From assembly GCF_016862435.1 (NCBI RefSeq), contig NZ_BOMY01000008.1, positions 168,933-232,932 on the forward strand: a stretch of DNA of 64,000 nt. Reading direction: 5' to 3'. This stretch comes from Paractinoplanes tereljensis. Lineage in GTDB: Bacteria; Actinomycetota; Actinomycetes; Mycobacteriales; Micromonosporaceae. The notes beneath the pieces are model-generated. The model was not told the origin of the DNA, did not search any database, and worked only from the letters and a program-made list of their open reading frames with translations. Shown piece after piece: positions 17,142 through 25,008 of the stretch. The stretch's first letter is position 1. Each line of letters starts with the position of its first letter. The translations under genes and the position numbers were made by a program.

Positions 17142-18404
17142 ATGACTTACGATGTTGCTGTGCTCGGACTCGGGTACGTCGGGCTACCGCTCGCCCAGCA
17201 GGCCACCCGGGCCGGCATGACCGTGCTCGGCTTCGACGTCAACGCGCGCGTCGTCGACTCCCTCACCGCCGGGAAGTCGCACGTGGACGACCTCAGCGAC
17301 GCCGACGTCACCGAGATGCTGGCCGGCGGCTTCCACACCACCACCGACGAGACCCTGATCGCGCGGGCCGACACCGCGGTGATCTGCGTGCCCACCCCGC
17401 TGGCCGAGGGCGACGGCCCCGACCTGCGCGCCGTCGTCGGCGCCACCGAGGCGATCGGCCGCAACCTGCGCCCCGGCATGCTTGTCGTACTCGAGTCGAC
17501 CACCTACCCCGGCACCACCGACGAGGTGGTCCGGCCGCTGCTCGAGAAGCTCTCCGGACTGACCGCCGGCATCGACTTCCAGCTGGCCTTCTCGCCGGAG
17601 CGGATCGACCCCGGCAACGAGAAGTTCGGCCCCCGGAACACCCCCAAGGTGGTCGGCGGCTACACCCCCGACTGCACCGACCGGGTGGCCGCGTTCTACG
17701 GCAGGTTCGTCGACACCGTGGTGCGCACCAAGGGCACCCGCGAGGCGGAGACCGCGAAGCTGCTCGAGAACACCTACCGGCACGTGAACATCGCGCTGGT
17801 CAACGAGATGGCCCGGTTCTGCCACGAGCTGGACATCGACCTGTGGGACGTGATCAAGGCGGCCTCGACCAAGCCGTTCGGCTTCCAGGCGTTCTACCCC
17901 GGCCCCGGGGTGGGCGGCCATTGCATCCCGATCGACCCGAACTACCTTTCGCACAACGTCCGCAGCAAGCTCGGCTATCCGTTCCGCTTCGTAGAGCTGG
18001 CCCAGGAGATCAACGCGACGATGCCCGGCTACGTAGCCCGGCGCGCCCAGAACCTGCTGAACACCGACGGCCAGGCGGTGCACGGCGCCACCATCCTGCT
18101 GCTGGGCGTTACTTACAAGGCGAACATCGCCGACCAGCGCGAGTCTCCCGCCACCCCGCTGGCCCGCCACCTGGCCTCACTGGGCGCCACGGTGCTCTAC
18201 CACGACCCGCACGTGGCCACCTGGAAGGTAGGCGACGTAGAGGTGGCCCGCACCGACGACCTGGAGGGCGCGGCCGCCTCAGCCGACCTGGTGATCCTGG
18301 TACAGCACCACCGCGAGTACGACGCCGACCACCTGGCCGGCGTAGCAAAGCGCTTCTTCGACACCCGAGGCGTAACCACCGCCCGCGAGGCGCACCGCCT
18401 CTAG
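17142..18404 (+). CDS. nucleotide-sugar dehydrogenase (UDP-GlcNAc/ManNAc/Glc 6-dehydrogenase)
   Basis: 420 residues. The NAD-binding motif is VLGLGYVGLPLAQQ; the middle domain has FSPERIDPGNEKFG and LLENTYRHVNIALVNEMA; the catalytic Cys261 lies in GVGGHCIPIDPNYL; the C-terminal UDP-binding domain has GVTYKANIADQRESP. The FSPER and KVVGGYT wording favours the WecC/WbpA group that makes UDP-amino-uronic acids. It would supply acidic sugar donors for the neighbouring glycan genes. ATG preceded by AGAGGGGG. Confidence 0.93.
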   Translation: MTYDVAVLGLGYVGLPLAQQATRAGMTVLGFDVNARVVDSLTAGKSHVDDLSDADVTEMLAGGFHTTTDETLIARADTAVICVPTPLAEGDGPDLRAVVGATEAIGRNLRPGMLVVLESTTYPGTTDEVVRPLLEKLSGLTAGIDFQLAFSPERIDPGNEKFGPRNTPKVVGGYTPDCTDRVAAFYGRFVDTVVRTKGTREAETAKLLENTYRHVNIALVNEMARFCHELDIDLWDVIKAASTKPFGFQAFYPGPGVGGHCIPIDPNYLSHNVRSKLGYPFRFVELAQEINATMPGYVARRAQNLLNTDGQAVHGATILLLGVTYKANIADQRESPATPLARHLASLGATVLYHDPHVATWKVGDVEVARTDDLEGAAASADLVILVQHHREYDADHLAGVAKRFFDTRGVTTAREAHRL

Positions 18405-18417
18405 CTCTTTCCGGCTC

Positions 18418-18450
18418 GGGGTCCCGCCATTCCAGAAAGGACGGGACCCC
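18418..18450 (+). terminator. hairpin after the nucleotide-sugar dehydrogenase
   Basis: Arms 18418-18426 and 18442-18450 are perfect 9-bp complements with a 15-nt loop, starting 14 bp after the stop codon. A second hairpin lies at 18468-18486. No T-run follows. A likely terminator or mRNA 3'-end stabiliser. Confidence 0.6.
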
Positions 18451-18489
18451 AGCCCAGGCTTCCGCGAAACGGAGGCCCAGAAAGATCAG

Positions 18490-18600
18490 ATCCTTTCCGT
18501 ACGCCCCGGCCCAGTCCCGTGGCACTCGGTCCCGGCCGGTGCAACTCGACCTCCGCGCGCCCGCCACGGGCGGGCCCGACCCAAGACCTCAACCCACCCC
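18490..18600. repeat. outer inverted repeat, left arm
   Basis: It aligns to the reverse complement of 19184-19293 over about 110 bp with scattered mismatches. A core of 28 bp (18512-18539 against 19244-19271) is exact. Confidence 0.85.
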
Positions 18601-18649
18601 GCCCACGGCGCTCACCCGCCGACCAGAGACAAACACCAGCCTGTCCGAC

Positions 18650-18700
18650 ACTTTGCTCTGCTCACCTATACGCGCTGCTCTGCTCACCTCGGGTAAGCGC
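18650..18700. repeat. inner inverted repeat, left arm
   Basis: 51 bp that match the reverse complement of 18865-18915 with two mismatches. The arm holds two copies of TGCTCTGCTCACCT, at 18654-18667 and 18676-18689, exactly 22 bp apart. Confidence 0.92.
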
Positions 18701-18864
18701 CAGGTGAGACACCCCAGGCAACAGGGCGTTTTGCACGGCTTTGCCACTACCGTGCGGACCGGTTCTGCGTCCGGGTCTGCCCCGCCCGCTCCAGCAGGCA
18801 GACCTTGAAGACCTACTGCTCGCGGCGAACAGGAACTCCGCAAGATCGCACCAACCCTCAGGGC

Positions 18865-18915
18865 GCGCCTACCCAAGGTGAGCAGAGCAGCGCGTATAGG
18901 TGAGCAGAGCAAAGT
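18865..18915. repeat. inner inverted repeat, right arm
   Basis: Mirror of 18650-18700 across a 164-bp spacer; it holds two reverse-complement copies of the 14-mer with the same 22-bp spacing. Confidence 0.92.
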
Positions 18916-19029
18916 ACCCGCGGGGGAACGCCGTGGGGCGCGGTTGCGCGAGCGTCGCGGCACGTGCCGGTGATGCACGGTGGTCGCACGGTGGCGGGCC
19001 GATGCCATGCCTTAGCGCCCGGCGTCGCA

Positions 19030-19076
19030 GATCTTGCGGACTTGCAGTTCGGTCCTCACGGTAAGTCCGCAAGATC
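19030..19076. repeat. 14-bp perfect hairpin with a dispersed third half-copy
   Basis: Arms 19030-19043 and 19063-19076 are exact complements around a 19-nt loop. The sequence TCCGCAAGATCGC of the right arm recurs near 18837-18849. Confidence 0.8.
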
Positions 19077-19126
19077 GCGCCTGGCCGAGCTGCCGGAATC
19101 GGACATGGGCGTCATGTCATGCTCTT

Positions 19127-19190
19127 CTGCCAGCTGCCAGCTGCCAGCTGCCAGCGGCCGGGCGGCCGGGCGGCCGGGCGGCCGGGCGGG
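19127..19190. repeat. short tandem repeats, 4 x 7 bp then 4 x 8 bp
   Basis: Four exact copies of CTGCCAG (19127-19154) run directly into four exact copies of CGGCCGGG (19155-19186) plus a half copy. Repeat tracts of this kind are prone to slippage. Confidence 0.92.
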
Positions 19191-19293
19191 TTGAGGGGTT
19201 GGGGCGGGCCCGGCCGCAGCGGGCGCGCGGAGGGTGAGTTGCGCCGGCCGGGACCGAGTGCCACGGGACTGAGCCCACGCGTACCGAAAGAGA
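19184..19293. repeat. outer inverted repeat, right arm
   Basis: Reverse-complement partner of 18490-18600. Its distal end lies about 40 bp from the stop of the GtrA-like gene, so the repeat pair frames the gene-free region. Confidence 0.85.
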
Positions 19294-19332
19294 TTTGCCC
19301 TTCTCGATGCCGAGCCCTGGTCCGGAGGGTGG

Positions 19333-19743
19333 CTAGGACTGGCGCGGGGGGCCGGGCCGGGCGCCCGCGGCGAAGGTCCAGCGTGAGTTGAGCGTGTAGT
19401 TCAGGATTGGGATGGCTACCAGCGCCAGCGCCTGGACCAGCGCGAAGGGGGCGTGTAGCAGCTCCGTGCCGATCCACAGCACCGCGGTGTTGAGCAGGAA
19501 AGCCGCCGCCGTCACGGTCAGAAATCGGCTTCCGGCTACGGCGTGGCCGGCAGCGGAGCGGAACACCCAGGCGTGCTGCAGCGCGTAGGAGACGGCGATG
19601 CTGGCCACGAAGCCGGCCGTGGACGCCAGCACCGGGCGCACGCCGGCCGAGGTCAGCAGCAGGCCGACGCCGAAGTGGGTGGCCGCGCTGGCGCCGCCGC
19701 TTATCGCGTAGCGGAACAGCCGGCCCAGGTCAGTGGTCGGCAC
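19333..19743 (-). CDS. GtrA-like membrane protein
   Basis: 136 residues with four predicted membrane helices and the GtrA pattern (RLFRYAISGGASAATHFGVG at the N-terminus, LNYTLNSRWTFA at the C-terminus). GtrA proteins are thought to flip or bind polyprenyl-phosphate-linked sugars. Its start overlaps the end of the DPM-type glycosyltransferase by 14 bp, the usual Gtr pairing. Confidence 0.88.
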   Translation of the reverse strand: MPTTDLGRLFRYAISGGASAATHFGVGLLLTSAGVRPVLASTAGFVASIAVSYALQHAWVFRSAAGHAVAGSRFLTVTAAAFLLNTAVLWIGTELLHAPFALVQALALVAIPILNYTLNSRWTFAAGARPGPPRQS

Positions 19744-20707
19744 GCTGCGAGACCACCATCTGCTCGGGCACCGGCGTCGCCGCCGCCTGCGCCGACTTCT
19801 CCTGCACCAGGTAGCGCGGCCGGCCGCGGACCTCCTCGTGGACGCGGGCCAGGTATTCGCCGATCACGCCCAATCCCAGCAGGATGAACGTCCCCATCAC
19901 CAGCAGCAGCAGGATGACCGTGGGGAAACCGGCCACCGAGCCGCCGCGCAACCAGCGCACCAGCGTCTGCACCCCGAGCAGCAGCGAGAACCCGGCGAAC
20001 GCCAAGCCGACCAGGGTGACCAGGTGCAGCGGCGCCGAGGTGAACGAGGTGAGCCCGTTGACCGCGAGCCGGAACAGCGAGCGGAACGTCCAGCGGGACG
20101 CGCCGCCCTCCCGGTGGTCGATGTCGACCTCGACGGTGGTCCGGCGGAAGCCGATCCAGCTGCTGGTGCCGCGGAAGAACGACGAGTGCTCGGGCATCTT
20201 CAGCAGCGCGTCCAGCGCCGGGCGGCTGAGCAGCCGGAAGTCGGTCGCGTTGACCAGGTCGACCTTGGTGAGGCCGGTGAACGCCCGGTTGAACAGCTTG
20301 CCGCCGAGCCGGCCGATCACGCCCTGGCCGGTGCGGTTGCGTTTGACCGCCTCGACCACGTGCGCGCCGTCCCGCCAGCGCTGCACCATGGCCGGGATGG
20401 CCGACGGCGGGTGCTGCAGGTCGGAGTCGATGACCACGACCGCGTCGCCGGCCGCGTGCTCGAGTCCGGCCAGGACGGCCGGTTCCTTGCCGAAGTTACG
20501 GGACAGCTGGATGCCGCGGACCCGATCGTCGACAAGCGCCTGCTGCACGATCCGGTCCCAGGAGTCGTCCGAGGAGCCGTCGTCGACCAGGACGAGCTCG
20601 TAGCGCAGGCCGGCCTCGCCGAGCACCTCGGTGAGCCGCCGCACGAACCGTTCGACGCCCGGTCCCTCGTTGAAGATCGGCGCGACCACCGACACCAGCG
20701 CGCTCAT
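19730..20707 (-). CDS. family 2 glycosyltransferase, polyprenyl-phosphate sugar transferase type
   Basis: 325 residues. The GT-A domain starts SVVAPIFNEGPGVERFV, with LVLVDDGSSDDSW and the metal motif VVIDSDLQHPP; a C-terminal part has two membrane helices (LVTLVGLAFAGFSLLLGV and TVILLLLVMGTFILLGLGVI) before a short basic tail. This is the DPM1/GtrB architecture that loads a hexose onto undecaprenyl phosphate. ATG at 20707 overlaps the upstream membrane protein stop as ATGA. Confidence 0.92.
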   Translation of the reverse strand: MSALVSVVAPIFNEGPGVERFVRRLTEVLGEAGLRYELVLVDDGSSDDSWDRIVQQALVDDRVRGIQLSRNFGKEPAVLAGLEHAAGDAVVVIDSDLQHPPSAIPAMVQRWRDGAHVVEAVKRNRTGQGVIGRLGGKLFNRAFTGLTKVDLVNATDFRLLSRPALDALLKMPEHSSFFRGTSSWIGFRRTTVEVDIDHREGGASRWTFRSLFRLAVNGLTSFTSAPLHLVTLVGLAFAGFSLLLGVQTLVRWLRGGSVAGFPTVILLLLVMGTFILLGLGVIGEYLARVHEEVRGRPRYLVQEKSAQAAATPVPEQMVVSQRADH

Positions 20708-22251
20708 CGGGCTGCCGTCACGCAGAAGGGGCGGCCGGCCAGCAGGACCGTGGCCCGGTTGACACTCACGTCGAAGCGCCTCACTTCTCGCTGACTGACA
20801 CCCCGGTTGTTGTGCGCCGAGGTCTGGATGAACGTGTCGCGGAGCGCGCAGCGCCGGAGGTTGCCGGCCGGCGTGGGGTCGAAGTCGGCGACCTCCTGCG
20901 CGATCCGGTTGTGCAGATAGGGCCACGGCCCGCGGGCGGCCCGATCCCGGAAGTCCTTGTTGGCCGCCGTCGAAACCGTCCCGGCCAGCACCAGAACGGC
21001 CAGCACCACCACCAGATAACGCCGCCAGAAGACGAGCAGGAGGAGGCTGCCGGCGACCGTGGTGAGCCCGCTGTCCCGCCAGCCCAGGCCGGGTTCGAAC
21101 CGCTGCACGGCCGCGTTCAGCGCGGCGATCGAAGACCCCAGGATCAACAGCACAACGGCAACGGCCCCGATGCCGTACGCCTGGCGCCGGTCCAAGGTCG
21201 GCAGCCGCCGCAGGTCCCGGACGGTCCGCCAGGCCAGCACCGCCAGGGCGACGAGCGCGAGCAGTGGGATCGCGGCCAGCACCCGCGGGAAGCCGTGCGC
21301 GGCCCGTTCCCACATCAGCGGCGGCAGCCAGGAGACCATCCGGCCGGGCAGTCCGGCGGGTGCCCCGGCCAGCGCCAGATCGGACCCGGTGTAGCAGCCG
21401 CCGTCGGCGCAGCGCAGGTAGACGAGCACCCGCACGGGCACGAACACCGGCAGGAAGCCGGCCCAGAGCAGCACCAGGAACTTCGCCGACGGCCCCCGGA
21501 ACGGCGGCCGCCCGAGCACCACCCGGTTGCGGATCAGCACCGCCGCGGTGGCCAGCGGCACGGCCAGCACGGCAAGCTCGTTGAACGCCGCGATCCCGGC
21601 CCCGGCCAGCAGCACCAGCAGACCGGGCCGGCGGCTGCGGCAGGCCCAGGCCGCGACGGCCAGCACCAGCGCGCTGGTGGCCAGGTAGAGCGCGCCGAAC
21701 AGCACGGTCGTGCTGGCCCAGCCGGCCGCGACCAGCCCGGCCCCGACCGCGAACGGCAGCAACGCCACCTGGGCGGGCGGCGGCGCGGCGAACATCCGGT
21801 CGCGGCGGGAGACCACGGCCACCGCGAAGACCACGGCCGCGATGGTCAGCAGGATCGCCGAGACCGACGAGACCAGCCGCAGTCCGATGTTGACCGGCAG
21901 GCCGAACAGCGCGGTGAGCGCGAAGACGACCACGTCCAGGGACCACTCGACGATCCGGCCGAGCGGCCGGAAGTTGCCCAGGTCGAGGAACATCGGCACG
22001 GTCGTGAACGCGTTCTGCACCAGCAGCCAGGGCTTGCCGCCGTAAAGGCCGCCGTTGGCATACAGGTTGAACCGGTGGTCGGCCGACGGGGTCAGGGTGA
22101 TCAGCGGGGCCAGCACGATAAGCGGCACCAGGACGCAGCGCAGCAGCAGCGCCCGCCAGGGCCGGTCGGCCGACTGAAGAACCGGCGTGGACAGCGCCGA
22201 CGGATCGGCCTCCGCGCGGGGCGGCGGGACGTGCACGATCTCGGCGGTCAC
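20704..22251 (-). CDS. polytopic membrane protein M1, glycan island
   Basis: About 515 residues with roughly ten membrane helices. I do not recognise a named family with certainty. It is clearly paralogous to M2 (28893-30497): both share SADHRFNLY/TADHRFNIY, GNFRPLGRIVE/GNFRPLGRMVE, CYTGSD in a loop, WRDSGLT/WRDSAVT and a C-terminal DFDPTPAG..RRCALR. Its place before a DPM-type transferase and GtrA suggests a role in membrane-linked sugar transfer or polymerisation. GTG 22251 is the proposed start; no good ribosome site is visible. Confidence 0.8.
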   Translation of the reverse strand: MTAEIVHVPPPRAEADPSALSTPVLQSADRPWRALLLRCVLVPLIVLAPLITLTPSADHRFNLYANGGLYGGKPWLLVQNAFTTVPMFLDLGNFRPLGRIVEWSLDVVVFALTALFGLPVNIGLRLVSSVSAILLTIAAVVFAVAVVSRRDRMFAAPPPAQVALLPFAVGAGLVAAGWASTTVLFGALYLATSALVLAVAAWACRSRRPGLLVLLAGAGIAAFNELAVLAVPLATAAVLIRNRVVLGRPPFRGPSAKFLVLLWAGFLPVFVPVRVLVYLRCADGGCYTGSDLALAGAPAGLPGRMVSWLPPLMWERAAHGFPRVLAAIPLLALVALAVLAWRTVRDLRRLPTLDRRQAYGIGAVAVVLLILGSSIAALNAAVQRFEPGLGWRDSGLTTVAGSLLLLVFWRRYLVVVLAVLVLAGTVSTAANKDFRDRAARGPWPYLHNRIAQEVADFDPTPAGNLRRCALRDTFIQTSAHNNRGVSQREVRRFDVSVNRATVLLAGRPFCVTAAR

Positions 22252-22326
22252 AAATGAGCAACGACCGCGACGAGGCCGAAGTTGCGACACACGCGTCCTG
22301 GCCGCCCTCGCGGGCGTTGGGATCAG

Positions 22327-24372
22327 GTGCGCTACACAGCCCTTGATACGCGGCCCCATCCGCTCCCGGGACAGCGCGACTCGCTGCCCGCCTCGGTCCT
22401 GCCGGGCCGCTCGTTCCGCCCCGACATCGAGGGCCTCCGCGCGATCGCGGTGCTCCTGGTGGTGGCCGCCCACACCGGCGTCCCGTTCCTGTCCGGCGGT
22501 TACGTGGGCGTCGACGTCTTCTTCGTCATCTCCGGTTTCCTGATCACCTCGCTGCTGCTGCGCGAGGCCGAGCAGACCGGCCGGATCTCGGTGCCGCGGT
22601 TCTACGCCCGCCGGGCCATGCGGCTGCTGCCGGCCGCCGCCGTGGTGCTGATCACGACGCTTGTCGCGGCCCGGCTGTTCCTGCCGCTGACCCGGCTCGG
22701 CGAGTTCTGCAAGGACGCGCTGGCCGCCGCCGGGTACGTCGCCAACCTGCGGTTCGCCGAGGCCGGCACCGATTACCTGCGGGCCGACCAGTCGCCGTCG
22801 CCGTTCCAGCACTTCTGGTCACTCGCCGTCGAGGAACAGTTCTACCTGGTCTGGCCGTTGCTGATCCTGCTCAGCGCGTACCTCTGGAAGCGCCGGCGGC
22901 CGCTGGTGGCGGTCCTGGCCGTGGTGGTGGTCGTCTCGTTCACGCTCAGCGTGACCGAGACTGCCCGCTCCGCGCCGTGGGCATACTTCGGGCCGCACAC
23001 CCGGGCCTGGGAACTCGGTGCGGGCGCGCTGCTGGCGCTGGCGGCCGGCCGGATTCCCCGGCATCCGCTGCTCGGCTGGGCCGGCCTGGCGGCGATCCTG
23101 ACCGCCGCCGTCATCTTCGACGATTCCACCGCGTACCCCGGATGGCTTGCTCTTCTGCCGGTGGCCGGCGCCGTCGCGATGATCGCGGCGGCCAGCTCCG
23201 GGGCCGGCCGGCTGCTCGGCCTCGCGCCGATGCAGGCGATCGGGCGGCTGTCCTACGGCTGGTACCTGTGGCACTGGCCGGTCCTGCTCATCGTCCCAAC
23301 CTCGGTCTGGTGGCAGAAGGCGCTGCTCGCCGTGGGTGCGCTCGGCCTGGCCTGGATCACCTACCGGCTCGTGGAGAACCCGCTGCGACACCGGCGCTGG
23401 CCAATGTGGCAGGGCGCCGGGTTCTCCGCGGCGGTGGCCGCGGTCGCGCTGCTGCTCGCCTTCCTGCCGCACGATGTGGAGGCCGGCGGTCGCCGGGCCG
23501 ACCTGCGCGCGACCCTCGCGTCGGCCGCCGACCCGGCGGCCGAGCTGGCTCGCACCATCGACGCGAGCCGGAAGATGGGCGCGCTGCCGGCCAACCTCAC
23601 GCCGAAGCTGACCAAGGCGGCGCGGGACCGGCCGCGGGTCTGGGACATCGGCTGCCACGCCGACACCCCGGTCACCACCGCGCCCGAGGGGTGCGTCTTC
23701 GGCGACCCGAACGGCCGCGAGACGGTCGTGCTCTACGGCGATTCGCACGCGGCCCAGTGGTTCCCGGCCATGGAGAAGCTGGCCATCGCGCGGCACTGGC
23801 GGCTCGTCGAGCTCACCAAGAGCTCCTGCACGGCCGCCGACCTGGCGGTCTGGCACGACACGCTGAAACGCGCGTACACCGAGTGCCTGGCCTTCCACCG
23901 GTCGGCGCTGGCCCGGATCGGCCGGCTGAAGCCGGCCCGGGTGGTGATCGGGTCGAGCTTCAACTATCGGCCGGCGGTACCGGCGACGGACGTGGCGGGC
24001 CAGTGGCGGGCGGCCTGGGACCGCACGTTCGCCCAGCTGGAGGCGCGTGGGGCCCGGGTGTCGGCAATCGCCGACACCCCGTACATGGGCGGGCCGGTGC
24101 CGGAATGCCTGGCCGAACCGGCCAACGCCGGCCACGCCGGCAACTGCACCCGCAGCCTGCGTTCGGCGCTGCGCGGCCCGGAGCAACGCGAGGTCTTCCT
24201 GGCGTACGCCGGACGACCGCGCACCACGGTGATCAACCCGATCACCTGGTTCTGCACCGACGTGTGCCCGCCGGTGGTCGGCAACCTGCTCGTCTACCGC
24301 GACTCCAACCACATGACCACGACGTACTCCGCCGCCCTGGCCCCGCTGCTGGGTGCTCAACTACCGCAGTAG
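22327..24372 (+). CDS. acyltransferase-3/SGNH-domain O-acyltransferase
   Basis: About 681 residues. The N-terminal integral-membrane acyltransferase-3 domain shows FRPDIEGLRAIAVLLVV (with the Arg) and GGYVGVDVFFVISGFLIT; about ten helices follow. The periplasmic C-terminal SGNH domain has VVLYGDSHAAQW (block I) and a terminal SNHMTTTYSAAL with the catalytic His. Such OafA-like proteins O-acetylate surface polysaccharides. GTG 22327 is my choice of start; TTG 22282 is an alternative. Divergent from M1. Confidence 0.88.
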   Translation: MRYTALDTRPHPLPGQRDSLPASVLPGRSFRPDIEGLRAIAVLLVVAAHTGVPFLSGGYVGVDVFFVISGFLITSLLLREAEQTGRISVPRFYARRAMRLLPAAAVVLITTLVAARLFLPLTRLGEFCKDALAAAGYVANLRFAEAGTDYLRADQSPSPFQHFWSLAVEEQFYLVWPLLILLSAYLWKRRRPLVAVLAVVVVVSFTLSVTETARSAPWAYFGPHTRAWELGAGALLALAAGRIPRHPLLGWAGLAAILTAAVIFDDSTAYPGWLALLPVAGAVAMIAAASSGAGRLLGLAPMQAIGRLSYGWYLWHWPVLLIVPTSVWWQKALLAVGALGLAWITYRLVENPLRHRRWPMWQGAGFSAAVAAVALLLAFLPHDVEAGGRRADLRATLASAADPAAELARTIDASRKMGALPANLTPKLTKAARDRPRVWDIGCHADTPVTTAPEGCVFGDPNGRETVVLYGDSHAAQWFPAMEKLAIARHWRLVELTKSSCTAADLAVWHDTLKRAYTECLAFHRSALARIGRLKPARVVIGSSFNYRPAVPATDVAGQWRAAWDRTFAQLEARGARVSAIADTPYMGGPVPECLAEPANAGHAGNCTRSLRSALRGPEQREVFLAYAGRPRTTVINPITWFCTDVCPPVVGNLLVYRDSNHMTTTYSAALAPLLGAQLPQ

Positions 24373-25008
24373 GTCGGCCAGGGTCGGCGGCGCGGCCCGG
24401 TCCACGATGATGGTCCGGGCCGTGTCGTGGTCGCGGTAGAGGCGGGACAGCCGCGCGGCGAGCACGTCGTCCCAGGGCCGGTCCGGGCGGTGCTTCTCCC
24501 AGGTGTCCCGGTCCGGCAGGTACTCCAGCAGCACGCCCAGGTCGCGCAGCAGCGCGAAGGACGGGCAGTCGGTCACCACCACCGGCCGGTGGTCCGGGCT
24601 GACCAGCAGCCGCTGCTGAAGGGTCAGCACGAACTCGCGCACCGCCGCGATGTCCAGCCCGATCGCCACGTACAGGTGGGCGGGCGGGCGCTGGGCGGCG
24701 GCCGGGGCCCGGCGGACCTCCGCGTCGCCGGCCGGCCGGCGACCGCGCAACCGGCGCAGCACCGCCCGGCCGATCCGGGGCACCGTGTGCACCGGATCCT
24801 TGACCAGCGAGACCAGCCCGAACCCGAGCCGGTACGACTCGCTGTGCCGCAGCCGTTCCAGGCGGCGGCGCTCGCGGTCGCGCTCGCGCCGCATCTCCTC
24901 GCCGTTCGCCTGTTCCTCGGCCAGCCGCACCTCGAGCGAGCGCAGCCGGCCGGCCATCGCGGCCAGCTCCCAGCGGGCCCGCTCGGGGGCGTCCAAGGTC
25001 ACCTTCAC
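24361..25008 (-). CDS. coiled-coil protein C1 of unknown function
   Basis: 215 residues. Residues about 11-56 form a charged coiled coil (ARWELAAMAGRLRSLEVRLA), followed by SYRLGFGLVSLVKDP and a basic stretch; residues 111-214 form a domain with HLYVAIGLD, DHRPVVVTD, VLLEYLPD and TIIVDRAAPPTLADLL. The same plan is found in C2 (30525-31124). GTG 25008 overlaps the G1 stop as GTGA and follows GGAGG, so it is co-translated with the glycosyltransferase. I recognise no described family. Its 3' end overlaps the acyltransferase gene by 12 bp. Confidence 0.78.
   Translation of the reverse strand: MKVTLDAPERARWELAAMAGRLRSLEVRLAEEQANGEEMRRERDRERRRLERLRHSESYRLGFGLVSLVKDPVHTVPRIGRAVLRRLRGRRPAGDAEVRRAPAAAQRPPAHLYVAIGLDIAAVREFVLTLQQRLLVSPDHRPVVVTDCPSFALLRDLGVLLEYLPDRDTWEKHRPDRPWDDVLAARLSRLYRDHDTARTIIVDRAAPPTLADLLR

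Larger units (their letters stand above)
18405..19332. other. 928-bp gene-free region with nested inverted repeats
   Basis: It lies between two convergent genes and holds no frame with recognisable coding features. It contains a hairpin directly behind the dehydrogenase stop, an outer imperfect inverted repeat of about 110 bp, an inner 51-bp inverted repeat, a 14-bp hairpin and two short tandem-repeat tracts, each listed separately. No transposase frame or target duplication is visible. Confidence 0.8.

Noticed and set aside
19127..19190. Tandem tract as a CRISPR or origin iteron array
   Set aside because: Units are only 7-8 bp, directly abutting, and no replication or cas gene is nearby.
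18405..19332. Insertion sequence
   Set aside because: No transposase frame, no intact terminal repeats at the region ends and no target duplication could be seen.
19730..22261. An 843-codon frame running through the DPM-type transferase and back over M1
   Set aside because: Only the part after ATG 20707 looks like protein; the upstream part is the wrong frame of M1, which itself has clear membrane helices and a paralogue.
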